A stretch of 64,000 nt of DNA from Desulfovibrio sp. X2 (GTDB lineage Bacteria; Desulfobacterota; Desulfovibrionia; Desulfovibrionales; Desulfovibrionaceae), in NCBI RefSeq assembly GCF_000422205.1, contig NZ_ATHV01000007.1, positions 21,515 to 85,514 on the forward strand, read 5' to 3'. The translations under genes were made by a program, and so were the position numbers. Under the pieces are notes generated by a model. That model made no database searches, was not told where the DNA came from, and worked only from the letters and a program-made list of their open reading frames with translations. Below are positions 1 to 8,371 of the stretch, piece by piece. Each line of letters begins with the position of its first letter. Position 1 is the first letter of the stretch.

Positions 1-122
1 TCGTGCGCTGGGAGAGCTCGGCCAGCGCCATTCCGCCCATGATCCAGACGGTCATGATCGGCTCGGCCGCGGGCCAGGGCATCTCCTTCCTCTCCGGGAG
101 CCGGGTCATCGAGCAGCACTAG
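1..122 (+). CDS. C-terminal end of an unidentified protein (5' truncated by window)
   Basis: An open frame runs in from the window edge (first full codon at position 3) to a TAG at 120-122 and encodes the last 39 residues, ending VIEQH. The tail is rich in small residues and Met/Ile (IPPMIQTVMIGSAAGQG). I do not recognise the family from this fragment. It is followed by a terminator-like hairpin, so it is probably the end of a transcription unit separate from hisS. Confidence 0.55.
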   Translation, partial: VRWESSASAIPPMIQTVMIGSAAGQGISFLSGSRVIEQH

Positions 123-183
123 GCTGCCCCCTCCTCCCCTCCCCGGCCCCTCCCGGCCCCCGACCGGGGAACTCCCGGCGGCG

Positions 184-220
184 AAAGCGCGGCCAAAGGC
201 CTCGCTGCCGCGCGCTTTTT
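184..220 (+). terminator. Rho-independent-type terminator of the upstream gene
   Basis: Left arm 184-192 (AAAGCGCGG) can pair with 208-218 (CCGCGCGCTTT, with a two-base bulge), and the arm runs directly into five T residues at 216-220. It ends the partial upstream gene. Its T-run overlaps the first bases of the hisS -35 box, so the two transcription units are packed without spacer. Confidence 0.55.
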
Positions 221-247
221 GACAACAACGGGCAAATTGCCTAGAGA
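219..247 (+). promoter_or_regulatory. Candidate sigma-70 promoter of hisS
   Basis: A perfect TTGACA at 219-224 is followed after 17 bases by TAGAGA at 242-247 (3 of 6 to TATAAT). Downstream, an inverted repeat AAGCGG/CCGCTT (249-254 and 260-265) sits just before the GGAGA ribosome site at 266-270. The hairpin would lie in the short leader. I see no T-box features. Confidence 0.45.
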
Positions 248-276
248 CAAGCGGTTTAGCCGCTTGGAGACGAATC

Positions 277-1521
277 ATGGCCAAGATTCAGAAGATAAAA
301 GGGTTCGCGGACCTGTTCGCGGCCGAGGCGGGCAAGTACACCTTCCTGGAAGGCGCCGCCCGGACCGTGTTCTCGCGCTACGGATACGGCGAGCTGCGCA
401 CGCCGGTTGTGGAGTTCACCGAGCTCTTCGCCAAGGGCATCGGGGCGGACACGGACGTGGTGGGCAAGGAGATGTACACCTTCCCCGACCGCAAGGGCCG
501 TTCCCTGACGCTTCGGCCCGAGGCGACGGCGGGCGTGGTGCGCGCCTTCGCGGAGTCCGGGACGTACCAGCCCGGCCGCGTGTTCAAGTATTTCACCTTC
601 GGTCCCATGTTCCGCTACGAGCGGCCGCAGAAGGGCCGCATGCGCCAGTTCCACCAGATCAACGTGGAGTGCTTCGGCTCGGCCTCGCCCTACACGGACG
701 CGGAAGTGCTGCTCATGCTGCACGACTTCCTGAGCGCCGCGGGGCTGACCAAGCTCTCCTTCGAGCTGAACACCCTGGGCTGCCCCGAGTGCCGTCCCGC
801 CTACCGGCAGGCGCTGAGCGACTACTTCGCCTCCCTGCCCGCGGACGCCCTGTGCGAGGACTGCCGCCGCCGCATGACCACCAACCCGCTGCGCGTGCTG
901 GACTGCAAGGTGCCCTCGTGCCGCGAGGCCACGGACGGCGCGCCGAGCGTGCAGGACCACGCCTGCGCCCGCTGCAAGGGCAATTTCGAGGTGGTTACCG
1001 CGGCGCTCGACGCAGCAGGCCTCGCCTACACGGTCAACCCGCGGCTCGTGCGCGGCCTGGACTACTACCAGGGCACGACCTTCGAGGTCGTCTCCGGCGA
1101 CATCGGCTCGCAGTCGTCCGTGGCCGGAGGCGGCCGCTACGACGGCCTGGTGAAGCTGCTCGGCGGCCCGGACGTGCCGGGCATCGGCTTCGCCTGCGGC
1201 ATGGAGCGCCTGGCGCTGCTCCTGCCCGAGCGGAAGACGCAGGCGCCGGACTTCCACATCGCGGTGCTGGATGCGGCCGCGCTGCCCGAGGCCCTGGCCC
1301 TGGCGCAGCGCATCCGGGCCATGAATCTCACCGGCGAGGTGGCCCACGAGGCCGGAAGCATGAAGAGCCAGCTGCGCGCGGCGGATCGCTCCGGAGCGCG
1401 CTTCTGCCTGATCATGGGCGGCGACGAGCTGGCCGCCCGCACGGTGGTGGTCAAGGCCATGTCCACGGGCGAGCAGATGACCGTGCCCCTGGACGACGCC
1501 GAGCGCGTGGTCCTCAGGTAG
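277..1521 (+). CDS. hisS: Histidyl-tRNA synthetase
   Basis: A 414-residue class II aminoacyl-tRNA synthetase that charges tRNA-His in the cytoplasm. The start ATG at 277 is preceded by GGAGA. Visible family features are motif 2 (FRYERPQKGRMRQFHQ, about residue 113 on), the histidine-binding stretch LVRGLDYYQGTTFEV (about 258), and motif 3 GIGFACGMERL (about 303). The C-terminal anticodon-binding domain contains the KSQLRAADRSGARF stretch. Length is normal for bacterial HisRS. It has its own candidate promoter and lies 180 bp upstream of aspS, an order also typical of related genomes; the two may be cotranscribed. The identification is secure. Confidence 0.97.
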   Translation: MAKIQKIKGFADLFAAEAGKYTFLEGAARTVFSRYGYGELRTPVVEFTELFAKGIGADTDVVGKEMYTFPDRKGRSLTLRPEATAGVVRAFAESGTYQPGRVFKYFTFGPMFRYERPQKGRMRQFHQINVECFGSASPYTDAEVLLMLHDFLSAAGLTKLSFELNTLGCPECRPAYRQALSDYFASLPADALCEDCRRRMTTNPLRVLDCKVPSCREATDGAPSVQDHACARCKGNFEVVTAALDAAGLAYTVNPRLVRGLDYYQGTTFEVVSGDIGSQSSVAGGGRYDGLVKLLGGPDVPGIGFACGMERLALLLPERKTQAPDFHIAVLDAAALPEALALAQRIRAMNLTGEVAHEAGSMKSQLRAADRSGARFCLIMGGDELAARTVVVKAMSTGEQMTVPLDDAERVVLR

Positions 1522-1701
1522 CCCCCGGCGGGTGGACCACGAAAGGCGGATCCCGGATTTTCAGGACATCAGGAACGGACAACGCTTTTTCCCGCAGCCC
1601 CCGGCCGAAGTCCTCGGCACGGGTGCGGCGGTTCGGGGGGCGAGGAGAGGCCGGACGGCCTTCCCCTCTCCTTCCGGGATATACCAACGGAGCCCGACAC
1701 A

Positions 1702-3540
1702 ATGGATGAAGCACGGCGTATCGACGACCTGGGCGGCTGGCGCCGCTCGCACCGCAACAACGAACTGCGGGCCTCGGACATCGGCAGCGAAGTCTGCCTG
1801 ATGGGCTGGGTGCAGTACCGCCGCGACCACGGCGGCCTGATCTTCATCGACCTGCGCGACCGCGAGGGCCTGACGCAGATCGTCTTCGACCCGGACATCG
1901 CGGCCGACGCGCACGCCCGCGCCCACGCCCTGCGCCCGGAGTACGTGCTGGCGGCCAAGGGCCGCGTGCGCTCCCGGCCCCAGGGCATGGCCAACCCGAA
2001 CCTGGGCACCGGCGATGTCGAGGTCGAGATCTACGACTGGAAGCTGCTGAACACCTCCCAGACCCCGCCCTTCGAGATCGAGGACCGGGTGGAGGTGGGC
2101 GAGCCCATGCGCCTCAAGTACCGCTACCTGGACCTCAGGCGGCCCAGGCTCGCCAAGAACTTCGTGCTGCGCCACAAGGCGGCCCAGAGCGTGCGCCGCT
2201 ACCTGGACGGCCTCGACTTCCTCGAGATCGAGACGCCCATCCTGACCAAGTCCACGCCCGAGGGCGCGCGCGACTTCCTGGTGCCCTCGCGCCTGAACCC
2301 GGGCGAGTTCTACGCCCTGCCGCAGTCGCCGCAGCTCTTCAAGCAGCTGCTCATGGTCTCGGGCCTGGACCGCTACTACCAGATCGTCAAGTGCTTCCGC
2401 GACGAGGACCTGCGCGCCGACCGCCAGCCCGAGTTCACCCAGATCGACATCGAGATGAGCTTCGCGGACGAGGAGCTGGTCATGGACATGGCCGAGGGCA
2501 TGGTCCGCACCCTGTTCAAGGAGTGCCTCGACATCGACCTGCCCGCCGTCTTCCCGCGCATGCCCTACGACGAGGCCATCCGCGACTACGGCCTGGACAA
2601 GCCCGACGTGCGCTTCGGCCTGAAGCTCGTGGAGTGCTCGGACATCTTCACGAACTCCGGCTTCAAGGTCTTCGCCCGCGCCGAGCTCGTGAAGTGCCTC
2701 AAGGTCGAGGGCGGCGAATCCCTGACGCGCAAGGAGATCGACGAGCTGACCGAGTTCGTGAAGATCTACGGCGCCCAGGGGCTGGCCTGGATCAAGATCA
2801 AGGAGAACGAGTGGCAGTCGCCCATCGTCAAGTTCTTCTCCGAGGAGGAGAAGGCCGCCCTTGCCGAGCGCCTCGCGCTCAAGCCCGGCGACATCCTCTT
2901 CTTCCAGGCAGGACCGGCGGACATGGTCAACACCGCGCTCGGCTACCTGCGCGTGCGCATGGGCGAGCGCATGGGCCTCATCCCCGAGGGCAGCTTCGCC
3001 CCCCTGTGGGTCACGGACTTCCCGCTGCTGGAGTGGGACCCCGAGGAGAAGCGGTTCATGGCCAAGCACCATCCCTTCACCTCGCTCAAGCCCGGCCAGG
3101 AGGAGCTGCTCGTCTCCGATCCCGGCAAGGCCCTGGCCCGCGCCTACGACCTCGTGCTGAACGGCAACGAGATCGGCGGCGGCTCCATCCGCATCCACAA
3201 CGCCGAGGTGCAGCTGAACATGCTGCGCGCGCTGGGCATCCACGAGGCCGAGGCCAAGGACAAGTTCGGCTTCCTGCTCGAGGCCCTGCAGTTCGGCGCG
3301 CCGCCGCACGGAGGCATTGCCTTCGGCCTGGACCGTCTTATCATGCTCATGGCGGGGGCGACGTCGATCCGCGACGTGATCGCCTTCCCCAAGACCCAGC
3401 GGGGCACCTGCCTGATGACCGAGTCGCCTTCCGACGTCTCCTCGCGCCAGCTGCGCGAGCTGCACATCAAGCTGCGCGAGCGGCCGCAGGACAAGGCAGC
3501 CGCCGAGGCCCGGCCCGCGGCGGACACGACGGAAAGCTAG
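1702..3540 (+). CDS. aspS: Aspartyl-tRNA synthetase, probably non-discriminating
   Basis: A 612-residue bacterial-type AspRS with N-terminal OB-fold, class II catalytic core and inserted GAD domain. Motif 2 is [17 protein letters not shown] (about residues 232-248) and motif 3 is [13 protein letters not shown] (about 536-548). The ATG at 1702 has CGGAG about 8 bases upstream. In the anticodon-binding domain the sequence reads RRDHGGLIF (His43), the pattern reported for non-discriminating AspRS, rather than the Leu-containing RRDLGSLIF of E. coli. This suggests it may also charge tRNA-Asn for later amidation, which is inference from two residues. The C-terminal tail is Ala-rich. Confidence 0.95.
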   Translation: MDEARRIDDLGGWRRSHRNNELRASDIGSEVCLMGWVQYRRDHGGLIFIDLRDREGLTQIVFDPDIAADAHARAHALRPEYVLAAKGRVRSRPQGMANPNLGTGDVEVEIYDWKLLNTSQTPPFEIEDRVEVGEPMRLKYRYLDLRRPRLAKNFVLRHKAAQSVRRYLDGLDFLEIETPILTKSTPEGARDFLVPSRLNPGEFYALPQSPQLFKQLLMVSGLDRYYQIVKCFRDEDLRADRQPEFTQIDIEMSFADEELVMDMAEGMVRTLFKECLDIDLPAVFPRMPYDEAIRDYGLDKPDVRFGLKLVECSDIFTNSGFKVFARAELVKCLKVEGGESLTRKEIDELTEFVKIYGAQGLAWIKIKENEWQSPIVKFFSEEEKAALAERLALKPGDILFFQAGPADMVNTALGYLRVRMGERMGLIPEGSFAPLWVTDFPLLEWDPEEKRFMAKHHPFTSLKPGQEELLVSDPGKALARAYDLVLNGNEIGGGSIRIHNAEVQLNMLRALGIHEAEAKDKFGFLLEALQFGAPPHGGIAFGLDRLIMLMAGATSIRDVIAFPKTQRGTCLMTESPSDVSSRQLRELHIKLRERPQDKAAAEARPAADTTES

Positions 3541-3551
3541 ACGGCGGCAGA

Positions 3552-3577
3552 CGGACGCGGGCCGCGGCCCGCGTCCG
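3552..3577 (+). terminator. 26-bp perfect GC palindrome after aspS
   Basis: The arms 3552-3564 and 3565-3577 are exact reverse complements, giving a very strong GC stem between aspS and def. Downstream is CCCGCCCTTATTT, without an unbroken T-run. It could terminate or attenuate aspS transcription or protect the 3' end. Def begins 36 bases later. Confidence 0.4.
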
Positions 3578-3612
3578 CCCCGCCCTTATTTCGATGGAAT
3601 AGTCGAGGACAG

Positions 3613-4125
3613 ATGCAGCGAGAGATACGCAAATACCCGGATCCGGTGCTCAAGCAGAAGGCCGAGGCGCTGGCCGAGATCACGCCGGAGATCCGCCGGC
3701 TGGCCGAGGACATGATTGAGACCATGTACGAGAACGAGGGCATCGGCCTGGCCGCGCCCCAGGTGGGCGAGTCCATCCGGCTCGTGGTCATTGACGTGAC
3801 CGGCCCTGAGAAGCGCGAGGAGCCCATCGTGCTGGTCAATCCAGAGATCGTCTGCACGAACGGCGAGGTGACCTCGGACGAGGGCTGCCTCTCGGTCAAG
3901 GGCATGCGCGCCGAGGTGGCGCGCGCCGAGACCTGCACCGTGCGCGGCCTGGACCTGGACGGCAACACCGTGGAGATCGAGGCCGAGGGCACCAAGTCCG
4001 TCTGCCTGCAGCACGAGATCGACCACCTGGACGGCGTGCTCTTCATCGACCGCATCTCGCGGCTGAAGCGCACGCTCTACGACGCCAAGGTGAAGAAATG
4101 GAAGCGCCAGGGCAAAAAGATCTGA
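3613..4125 (+). CDS. def: Peptide deformylase
   Basis: A 170-residue metallo-deformylase that removes the N-formyl group from nascent proteins. All three signature motifs are present: GIGLAAPQVG (about residues 43-52), EGCLSV (about 93-98, with the metal-binding Cys), and QHEIDHLDG (about 136-144, with two metal-binding His and the catalytic Glu). The C terminus is Lys-rich (KVKKWKRQGKKI). It overlaps fmt by 28 bases, so the enzyme that removes formyl groups is translationally coupled to the one that adds them. Confidence 0.97.
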   Translation: MQREIRKYPDPVLKQKAEALAEITPEIRRLAEDMIETMYENEGIGLAAPQVGESIRLVVIDVTGPEKREEPIVLVNPEIVCTNGEVTSDEGCLSVKGMRAEVARAETCTVRGLDLDGNTVEIEAEGTKSVCLQHEIDHLDGVLFIDRISRLKRTLYDAKVKKWKRQGKKI

Positions 4126-5099
4126 GGCTCGTCTTCATGGGCACTCCGGACTTCGCGGCCGAGGTGCTCTCGCGCGTGCTCGACTGGCCGCACGGAAAGG
4201 TCGTGGGCGTCTACACCCAGCCCGACCGTCCCTGCGGCCGCGGCCAGGTCTGCCGACCCTCGCCGGTCAAGCGCCTGGCGCTGGAGCGCGGCCTGCCCGT
4301 GTTCCAGCCCGTGAACTTCAAGGCCGCCGAGGCGGTGGAGGAGCTGCGCGCGCTCGCGCCCGACCTCCTGCTGGTGGCGGCCTACGGCCTCATCCTGCCC
4401 CGCTCGGTGCTCGACATCCCGCGCTTCGGTCCGTTCAACGTCCACGCCTCCCTGCTGCCCAAGCACCGCGGCGCCGCGCCCATCCAGCGCGCGCTCCTCG
4501 CGGGCGACCGCTCCACCGGCATCACCATCATGCGCATGGAGGAGGGGCTCGATTCCGGCCCCATGCTCCTGCAGCGCGCCCTGGCCATCGGCATCGAGGA
4601 CACGGCCCAGACCCTGCACGACGAGCTGGCCGCCATGGGCGGCGAGATGCTCTGCGAGGTCATGGACGCGCTGCGCGCGGGCACCCTCTCCCAGATCCCC
4701 CAGGACGACGGGCAGGCCACCTACGCGCCCAAGCTGCGCAAGGAGGAGGGGCTGATCGACTGGGGCGGGAGCGCGGCGGCCGTGCATGCCCGCATCCGGG
4801 CCATGACCCCCTGGCCGGGGGCCTATTTCCACCTCGCCCTGCCCGGCCGCGAGAAGCCGCTGCGCGTGGGCGTGCTGCCCGGCCGCATCGGCGAGGAGAA
4901 GCCCGCCTGGGCCGCCCCCGGCGACCTCGTGGGCGTTACGGGCTGCGAGATCCGCATGGCCACGGCGGACCGCGTCTACGCGCTCCTTGCGCTGCACCCC
5001 CAGGGAAAAAAGCCCATGGACGGCCGCGCCTTCGCCTGCGGCTACCTGGACAGCTGCCCCGAGGGCCAGGCCAAGGCCTGCTCCGGAGACGGCCTGTAG
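4098..5099 (+). CDS. fmt: Methionyl-tRNA formyltransferase
   Basis: A 333-residue enzyme that formylates initiator Met-tRNA using 10-formyl-tetrahydrofolate. The N-terminal formyltransferase domain shows LRLVFMGTPDFAAEVL and FNVHASLLPKHRGAAPIQ (Asn, His and the SLLP signature, about residues 114-131). A C-terminal OB-like domain follows. The start is taken at the ATG 4098 inside def, giving a short pre-extension before LRLVFMG. An internal ATG at 4137 would remove the conserved beta strand and is unlikely. It forms a def-fmt pair, with the DUF116 gene next after about 200 bp. Confidence 0.96.
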   Translation: MEAPGQKDLRLVFMGTPDFAAEVLSRVLDWPHGKVVGVYTQPDRPCGRGQVCRPSPVKRLALERGLPVFQPVNFKAAEAVEELRALAPDLLLVAAYGLILPRSVLDIPRFGPFNVHASLLPKHRGAAPIQRALLAGDRSTGITIMRMEEGLDSGPMLLQRALAIGIEDTAQTLHDELAAMGGEMLCEVMDALRAGTLSQIPQDDGQATYAPKLRKEEGLIDWGGSAAAVHARIRAMTPWPGAYFHLALPGREKPLRVGVLPGRIGEEKPAWAAPGDLVGVTGCEIRMATADRVYALLALHPQGKKPMDGRAFACGYLDSCPEGQAKACSGDGL

Positions 5100-5296
5100 T
5101 GCCTGCGCGGCGCGCGGTTCGGACCTTTTCCCTGCCTCCCGCCCGCGGCGCGTCCCGCCGATGTCCTGATCGACCCCATGCCGCGGCGCGCGTCTGACGC
5201 GTCTTTCGGGTGCGTCTTTTGGACGCTTCTTTCGGGCCCTTTTGAGGCCCTGGCGGGTCTTTTCAAGCCTCGCCCGCGTATGCCATACTCCATCGG

Positions 5297-6202
5297 ATGG
5301 ATAAGCGGATGGACAAGACGACCAGGATTCCCGTGCACGGCGATCTGAACGACACACTGGGGCAACCCGCGCGAAAGCGGCTGTTCATCGGCCTCATCGT
5401 CGGCGCGAGCGCCATCGTCTGCTGCGTGCTGGCCCTGCTCTGGGTCATCCCCTTCGTCGGCTTCGCAAACATCCATCCGGCCGCGCCCTGGGTCTTCGGC
5501 GCGCTCGTCCTGGCGCTCATCCTCATCGTGGGCTGGGCCTCGCTCGGCCTCGTGGTGAACATCATGACCGGCCGCACCCTGCCCTTCTTCAGGCGCATGC
5601 GCGGGCTCACGGTCAAGCTCTTCCTGCCGCTCATGACCCTGCTCGGCAAGTTCCTGGGCTTCACCAAGCAGGAGGTCCGGGCCTCGTTCATCAAGGTCAA
5701 CAACGAACTGGTCGAGGGCGAGGCGGGCACCTACCCGGCCTCCAAGATCCTCCTGCTCATGCCCCACTGCCTGCAGCGCAGCACCTGCAGCCGCCGCCTG
5801 ACCTACGACATCCGCAACTGCAAGCGCTGCGGCAAGTGCCCCATCGACGGCCTGATCGGCCTCTCGGACCGCTACGGCATCGAGCTGGCCATCGCCACGG
5901 GCGGGACCATCGCCCGGCGCATCGTGGTCCAGAAGCGCCCGCGCCTCATCCTGGCCGTGGCCTGCGAGCGCGATCTGGCCGAGGGCATCCAGGACACCTA
6001 CCCCCTGCCGGTCTTCGGCGTGCTCAACGAGCGGCCCAACGGCCCCTGCCTGGACACCCTGGTCGCCCTGCCCCGCCTGGAAGAGGCCATCCGCCGCTTC
6101 CTGGCGCCGGACGACATCGCGGCCGCCGAGGAGCGCGCGCAAGCGGCCTCGGCAAAGACCACCCCCGACGACCACGACGCGCCCGTGCGCGCGGTCGACT
6201 AG
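5297..6202 (+). CDS. DUF116 family membrane protein with cysteine cluster
   Basis: A 301-residue protein. Two hydrophobic segments near the N terminus (about residues 30-55 and 65-95) suggest membrane anchoring, followed by a basic region. The soluble part holds the DUF116 cysteine pattern: MPHCLQRSTC, then CKRCGKCPIDG (about 160-185), then VACERD (about 221). These cysteines look suited to bind a metal or iron-sulfur cluster. The biochemical function is unknown to me. The location between fmt and rsmB, three bases before rsmB, suggests cotranscription with translation genes. An alternative start lies at Met5. Confidence 0.85.
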   Translation: MDKRMDKTTRIPVHGDLNDTLGQPARKRLFIGLIVGASAIVCCVLALLWVIPFVGFANIHPAAPWVFGALVLALILIVGWASLGLVVNIMTGRTLPFFRRMRGLTVKLFLPLMTLLGKFLGFTKQEVRASFIKVNNELVEGEAGTYPASKILLLMPHCLQRSTCSRRLTYDIRNCKRCGKCPIDGLIGLSDRYGIELAIATGGTIARRIVVQKRPRLILAVACERDLAEGIQDTYPLPVFGVLNERPNGPCLDTLVALPRLEEAIRRFLAPDDIAAAEERAQAASAKTTPDDHDAPVRAVD

Positions 6203-6204
6203 CC

Positions 6205-7512
6205 GTGGCCCGCTCCACCGCCCTTCCCTCGGCGCGCGCCGCCGCCCTGGCCGTGCTGCGCGGCTGCCTGCGCAACGGCGAAGACGTACAGCCCGCGCTC
6301 GACCACGCCGTGGCCTCCTTCCGCCTCTCGGCGCGCGACGCGGCCCTGGCCACCGAGCTCTGCTACGGCGTGCTGCGCCTGAAAGGCCGCCTCGACGCCC
6401 TGCTCGACCGCTTCCTCAAGGCGCCCGGCAAGGTGCCGCCCAAGCTGCGCGACGCGCTCGAGGTGGCGGCGTACGAGATCCATTTCCTGGACAAGGTTCC
6501 GGAATACGCGGCCGTGGACTGGGCCGTGTCCTACGTGCGGGCCGAGTTCGGCAAGGCGCTCTCGGGCCTCGCCAACGCCGTGCTCAGAAACGTGGCCCGG
6601 CTCGGCGACGCGGCGCACGATCCCGAGACCTTCCGCGCGGGCGCGCGCGACGAGGCGGCCTTTCTCGCGCGCTGGCATTCCTGCCCGGAATGGGTCGTGC
6701 GCATGTGGCGCGCACAAATGCCCTCAGATCGCGTTTCAGCCCTCCTCGAGGCCCAGAGCCTGCCCGCGCCCCTCGGACTGCGTCTGAACCCCGTCTCGGC
6801 CGAATCCGGCCCGCTGACCGAAGAACTGGCCGCGCGCCCCGGCCTCCTCTGGCGCGAGGGCGACGCCCTGGCCTTTGCGCCTGGCAGCATCCCCCCCGGC
6901 GAGATCGACGAGCTGTTGCGCGCGGGCGCCCTCTCGCGCCAGAGCGCGGCCGCGCAGCAGGCCCTGCTCGCGCTCGCCCCGGCCTCCTGGCCCGGCCCCG
7001 TCTGGGACGCCTGCGCCGGGCGCGGCGGCAAGTCGCTCATCCTGGCCGAGCGGGGACTTGCGCCGCGGCTCGCCTCGGACCCCAACGCCCGTCGCCTGCG
7101 AGGCCTGTCCCGCGAGTGCCACCGCCTGGGCCTGCCGGAGATACCGGCCGTGCGCGCCCGCGCCGAGGAGCCGCCGCTGCGCCGCTGGGAGGGCACCATC
7201 CTGCTCGACGCGCCCTGCTCGGGCCTGGGCGTGCTCGCGCGCAGGCCGGACAGCAAGTGGAAGCGCACCCCGCGCGACTGCGGCGACCTGGCCGCGCTGC
7301 AGCGCCGCATCCTCACCGCCTCCTACGACCTGCTCGCCCCGGGCGGCGCCGTGGCCTACCTGACCTGCACGCTGAACCGCGACGAGAACGAAGGGGCCGT
7401 GGACCACCTCCTGCGCGAACGGCCCGACGCCCGCCTTGAGACCACCTGGGCCACGCCCGCCGACTCCATCCTGCGCGAATTCTTCTTCACCGCACTCATC
7501 CGCAAGCCGTAA
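6205..7512 (+). CDS. rsmB: 16S rRNA (cytosine-C5)-methyltransferase RsmB/Sun family
   Basis: Start is set at GTG 6205, two bases after the DUF116 stop, giving 435 residues, close to E. coli RsmB. The frame is open further upstream, but that part is a shadow of the DUF116 gene. The N-terminal ~140 residues form a NusB-like all-helical RNA-binding domain. The C-terminal Rossmann methyltransferase carries DACAGRGGKS (SAM binding), LLDAPCSGLGVL (motif IV Cys) and YLTCTLNRDENEG (motif VI with the nucleophilic Cys). It methylates C967 (E. coli numbering) of 16S rRNA with S-adenosylmethionine. A REP-like hairpin follows the stop. Confidence 0.9.
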   Translation: MARSTALPSARAAALAVLRGCLRNGEDVQPALDHAVASFRLSARDAALATELCYGVLRLKGRLDALLDRFLKAPGKVPPKLRDALEVAAYEIHFLDKVPEYAAVDWAVSYVRAEFGKALSGLANAVLRNVARLGDAAHDPETFRAGARDEAAFLARWHSCPEWVVRMWRAQMPSDRVSALLEAQSLPAPLGLRLNPVSAESGPLTEELAARPGLLWREGDALAFAPGSIPPGEIDELLRAGALSRQSAAAQQALLALAPASWPGPVWDACAGRGGKSLILAERGLAPRLASDPNARRLRGLSRECHRLGLPEIPAVRARAEEPPLRRWEGTILLDAPCSGLGVLARRPDSKWKRTPRDCGDLAALQRRILTASYDLLAPGGAVAYLTCTLNRDENEGAVDHLLRERPDARLETTWATPADSILREFFFTALIRKP

Positions 7513-7543
7513 GGCCCGAACGGGACGAGAGGGCGGCCGGGGG

Positions 7544-7587
7544 GATGCCTCCGGCGGCCAAGGGGGCGCGGCCCCCTTGGAACCCCG
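7544..7587. repeat. REP-like hairpin, copy 1
   Basis: The element begins GATGCCTCCGGCGG and has a 9-bp stem CCAAGGGGG (7558-7566) / CCCCCTTGG (7572-7580), then AACCCCG. The same layout recurs at 59584 and 63827, and a degenerate version at 40479. Loop sequences differ and the stems vary in compensated fashion. It lies 31 bases after the rsmB stop and has no T-run, so a simple intrinsic terminator is not obvious. Confidence 0.7.
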
Positions 7588-7636
7588 TCTTTGGGTTTCG
7601 CCCCCCCTTCTCCCGCCATCCCTTTTTTATTTTTCG

Positions 7637-7652
7637 AGTTTCACATGAAACA
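7637..7652. promoter_or_regulatory. parS-like site (14 of 16)
   Basis: The sequence AGTTTCACATGAAACA matches the parS consensus TGTTTCACGTGAAACA at 14 of 16 positions, and its central 14 bases form a perfect palindrome. It lies about 2 kb past parB and 4.4 kb from the perfect parS at 12012. It is a likely secondary ParB nucleation site, though binding is inferred. Confidence 0.55.
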
Positions 7653-7654
7653 TT

Positions 7655-7685
7655 CTGGGGCCTGTCGATTTTCGACAGGCCCCAG
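7655..7685. terminator. 14-bp perfect hairpin next to the parS-like site
   Basis: The arms CTGGGGCCTGTCGA (7655-7668) and TCGACAGGCCCCAG (7672-7685) pair perfectly around a TTT loop. No T-run follows on the plus strand. It sits between convergent genes and may act as a bidirectional terminator or a structural block beside parS. Confidence 0.45.
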
Positions 7686-7724
7686 GAGCAGAAAGTTTAG
7701 GAGGGGAGGTGGAGAGGGGGTGCA

Positions 7725-7883
7725 GGGGAGAGGCGGAGGGGAAGCCCTTTTCAAAGGGTGCCCCTCCGCCTCTCCCCCGCTCAGGCCGTCCCAGGAACCC
7801 CATCTGCCGCGTTGCCGCGAAAAGCGCACACCTTCGCGTATGCCGGAATACGCGTCAGGCGTGCACTTTTCTTGCGCCTTGCA
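7725..7883. repeat. Composite hairpin repeat, copy A
   Basis: Two hairpins in tandem. The first has purine-rich arm 7725-7741 pairing with 7761-7777 (17 bp) and an inner CCCTTT/AAAGGG stem. The second runs from TCTGCCGCGTTGCCGC (7803) to CTTGCGCCTTGCAT (7883), with arms GAAAAGCGCAC (7819-7829) / GTGCACTTTTC (7861-7871) and inner CGCGTAT (7835-7841) / ATACGCG (7848-7854). Copy B at 40065-40212 has the same order and the same outer sequences, with different but still paired stems. Confidence 0.75.
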
Positions 7884-7944
7884 TCTGGGGCTCTTGGAAC
7901 GGCCTGGAGAATGCCGTTCGTCGATCCGCGCAGTCCGCTTCGCT

Positions 7945-8328
7945 CTACTTGCCGCCGCGCACGGTGACGCGGTCGACGATCCTGGCGTAGTAGGCGTCGG
8001 CCTCTTCGAGGTCCACGGACCGCTTGCGGGCCATGTTGAGCTTCATGGTCAGGTAGTTGAGCTTCTGGATCTGGCGCTGCTTTTCGGACTCGTCCTCGAG
8101 GTGGGCCAGGAGGTCGCGGGTGGTCTCGATGTCGCGCAGGGTGGCGGCGTCCTCGGGCAGGTGGCCGGAGTTCCTGAGCATGGTGTAGGCCATGCGCAGC
8201 TCTTCGGGGATGCTGAAATACTCGTCCAGGGAGAGGGGGCTGCCCTGGCCCTGGAGGTCCTTGAACTCGCCGTTGCGCTCGGCTTCCTTGATGCGCTCCT
8301 CGGCGATGATGTGGATGGCGCTGAACAT
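7945..8328 (-). CDS. DUF1992 (DnaJ-homologue C28-like) family protein
   Basis: A small protein of 127 residues from the chosen start (131 from an ATG at 8340). The N terminus FSAIHIIAEERIKEAERNGE and the following FKDLQGQGSPL are the hallmark of the DUF1992/DNAJC28 conserved domain; the remainder is charged and helical. The start at 8328 has GGAG seven bases upstream, while the 8340 ATG has no well-spaced site. The function is unknown. It sits 31-43 bases downstream of the GAF-PP2C phosphatase gene on the same strand, so the two are probably cotranscribed. Confidence 0.85.
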   Translation of the reverse strand: MFSAIHIIAEERIKEAERNGEFKDLQGQGSPLSLDEYFSIPEELRMAYTMLRNSGHLPEDAATLRDIETTRDLLAHLEDESEKQRQIQKLNYLTMKLNMARKRSVDLEEADAYYARIVDRVTVRGGK

Positions 8329-8371
8329 GCGATGCTCCATGTTCCCGCAAGGCGGGACCGCGGGCGAGACG

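Larger units (their letters stand above)
7513..7944. other. Repeat-rich gap without genes
   Basis: This 430-bp gap between convergent genes (rsmB plus, DUF1992 minus) holds, in order, a REP-like hairpin, a parS-like palindrome, a 14-bp perfect hairpin and a composite hairpin repeat shared with 40.1 kb. These are listed separately. No protein-coding frame was credible. Confidence 0.7.

Noticed and set aside
5836..6204. RsmB N-terminal extension upstream of GTG 6205
   Set aside because: The extension is a frame-shifted shadow of the DUF116 gene; the NusB-like domain begins after 6205.
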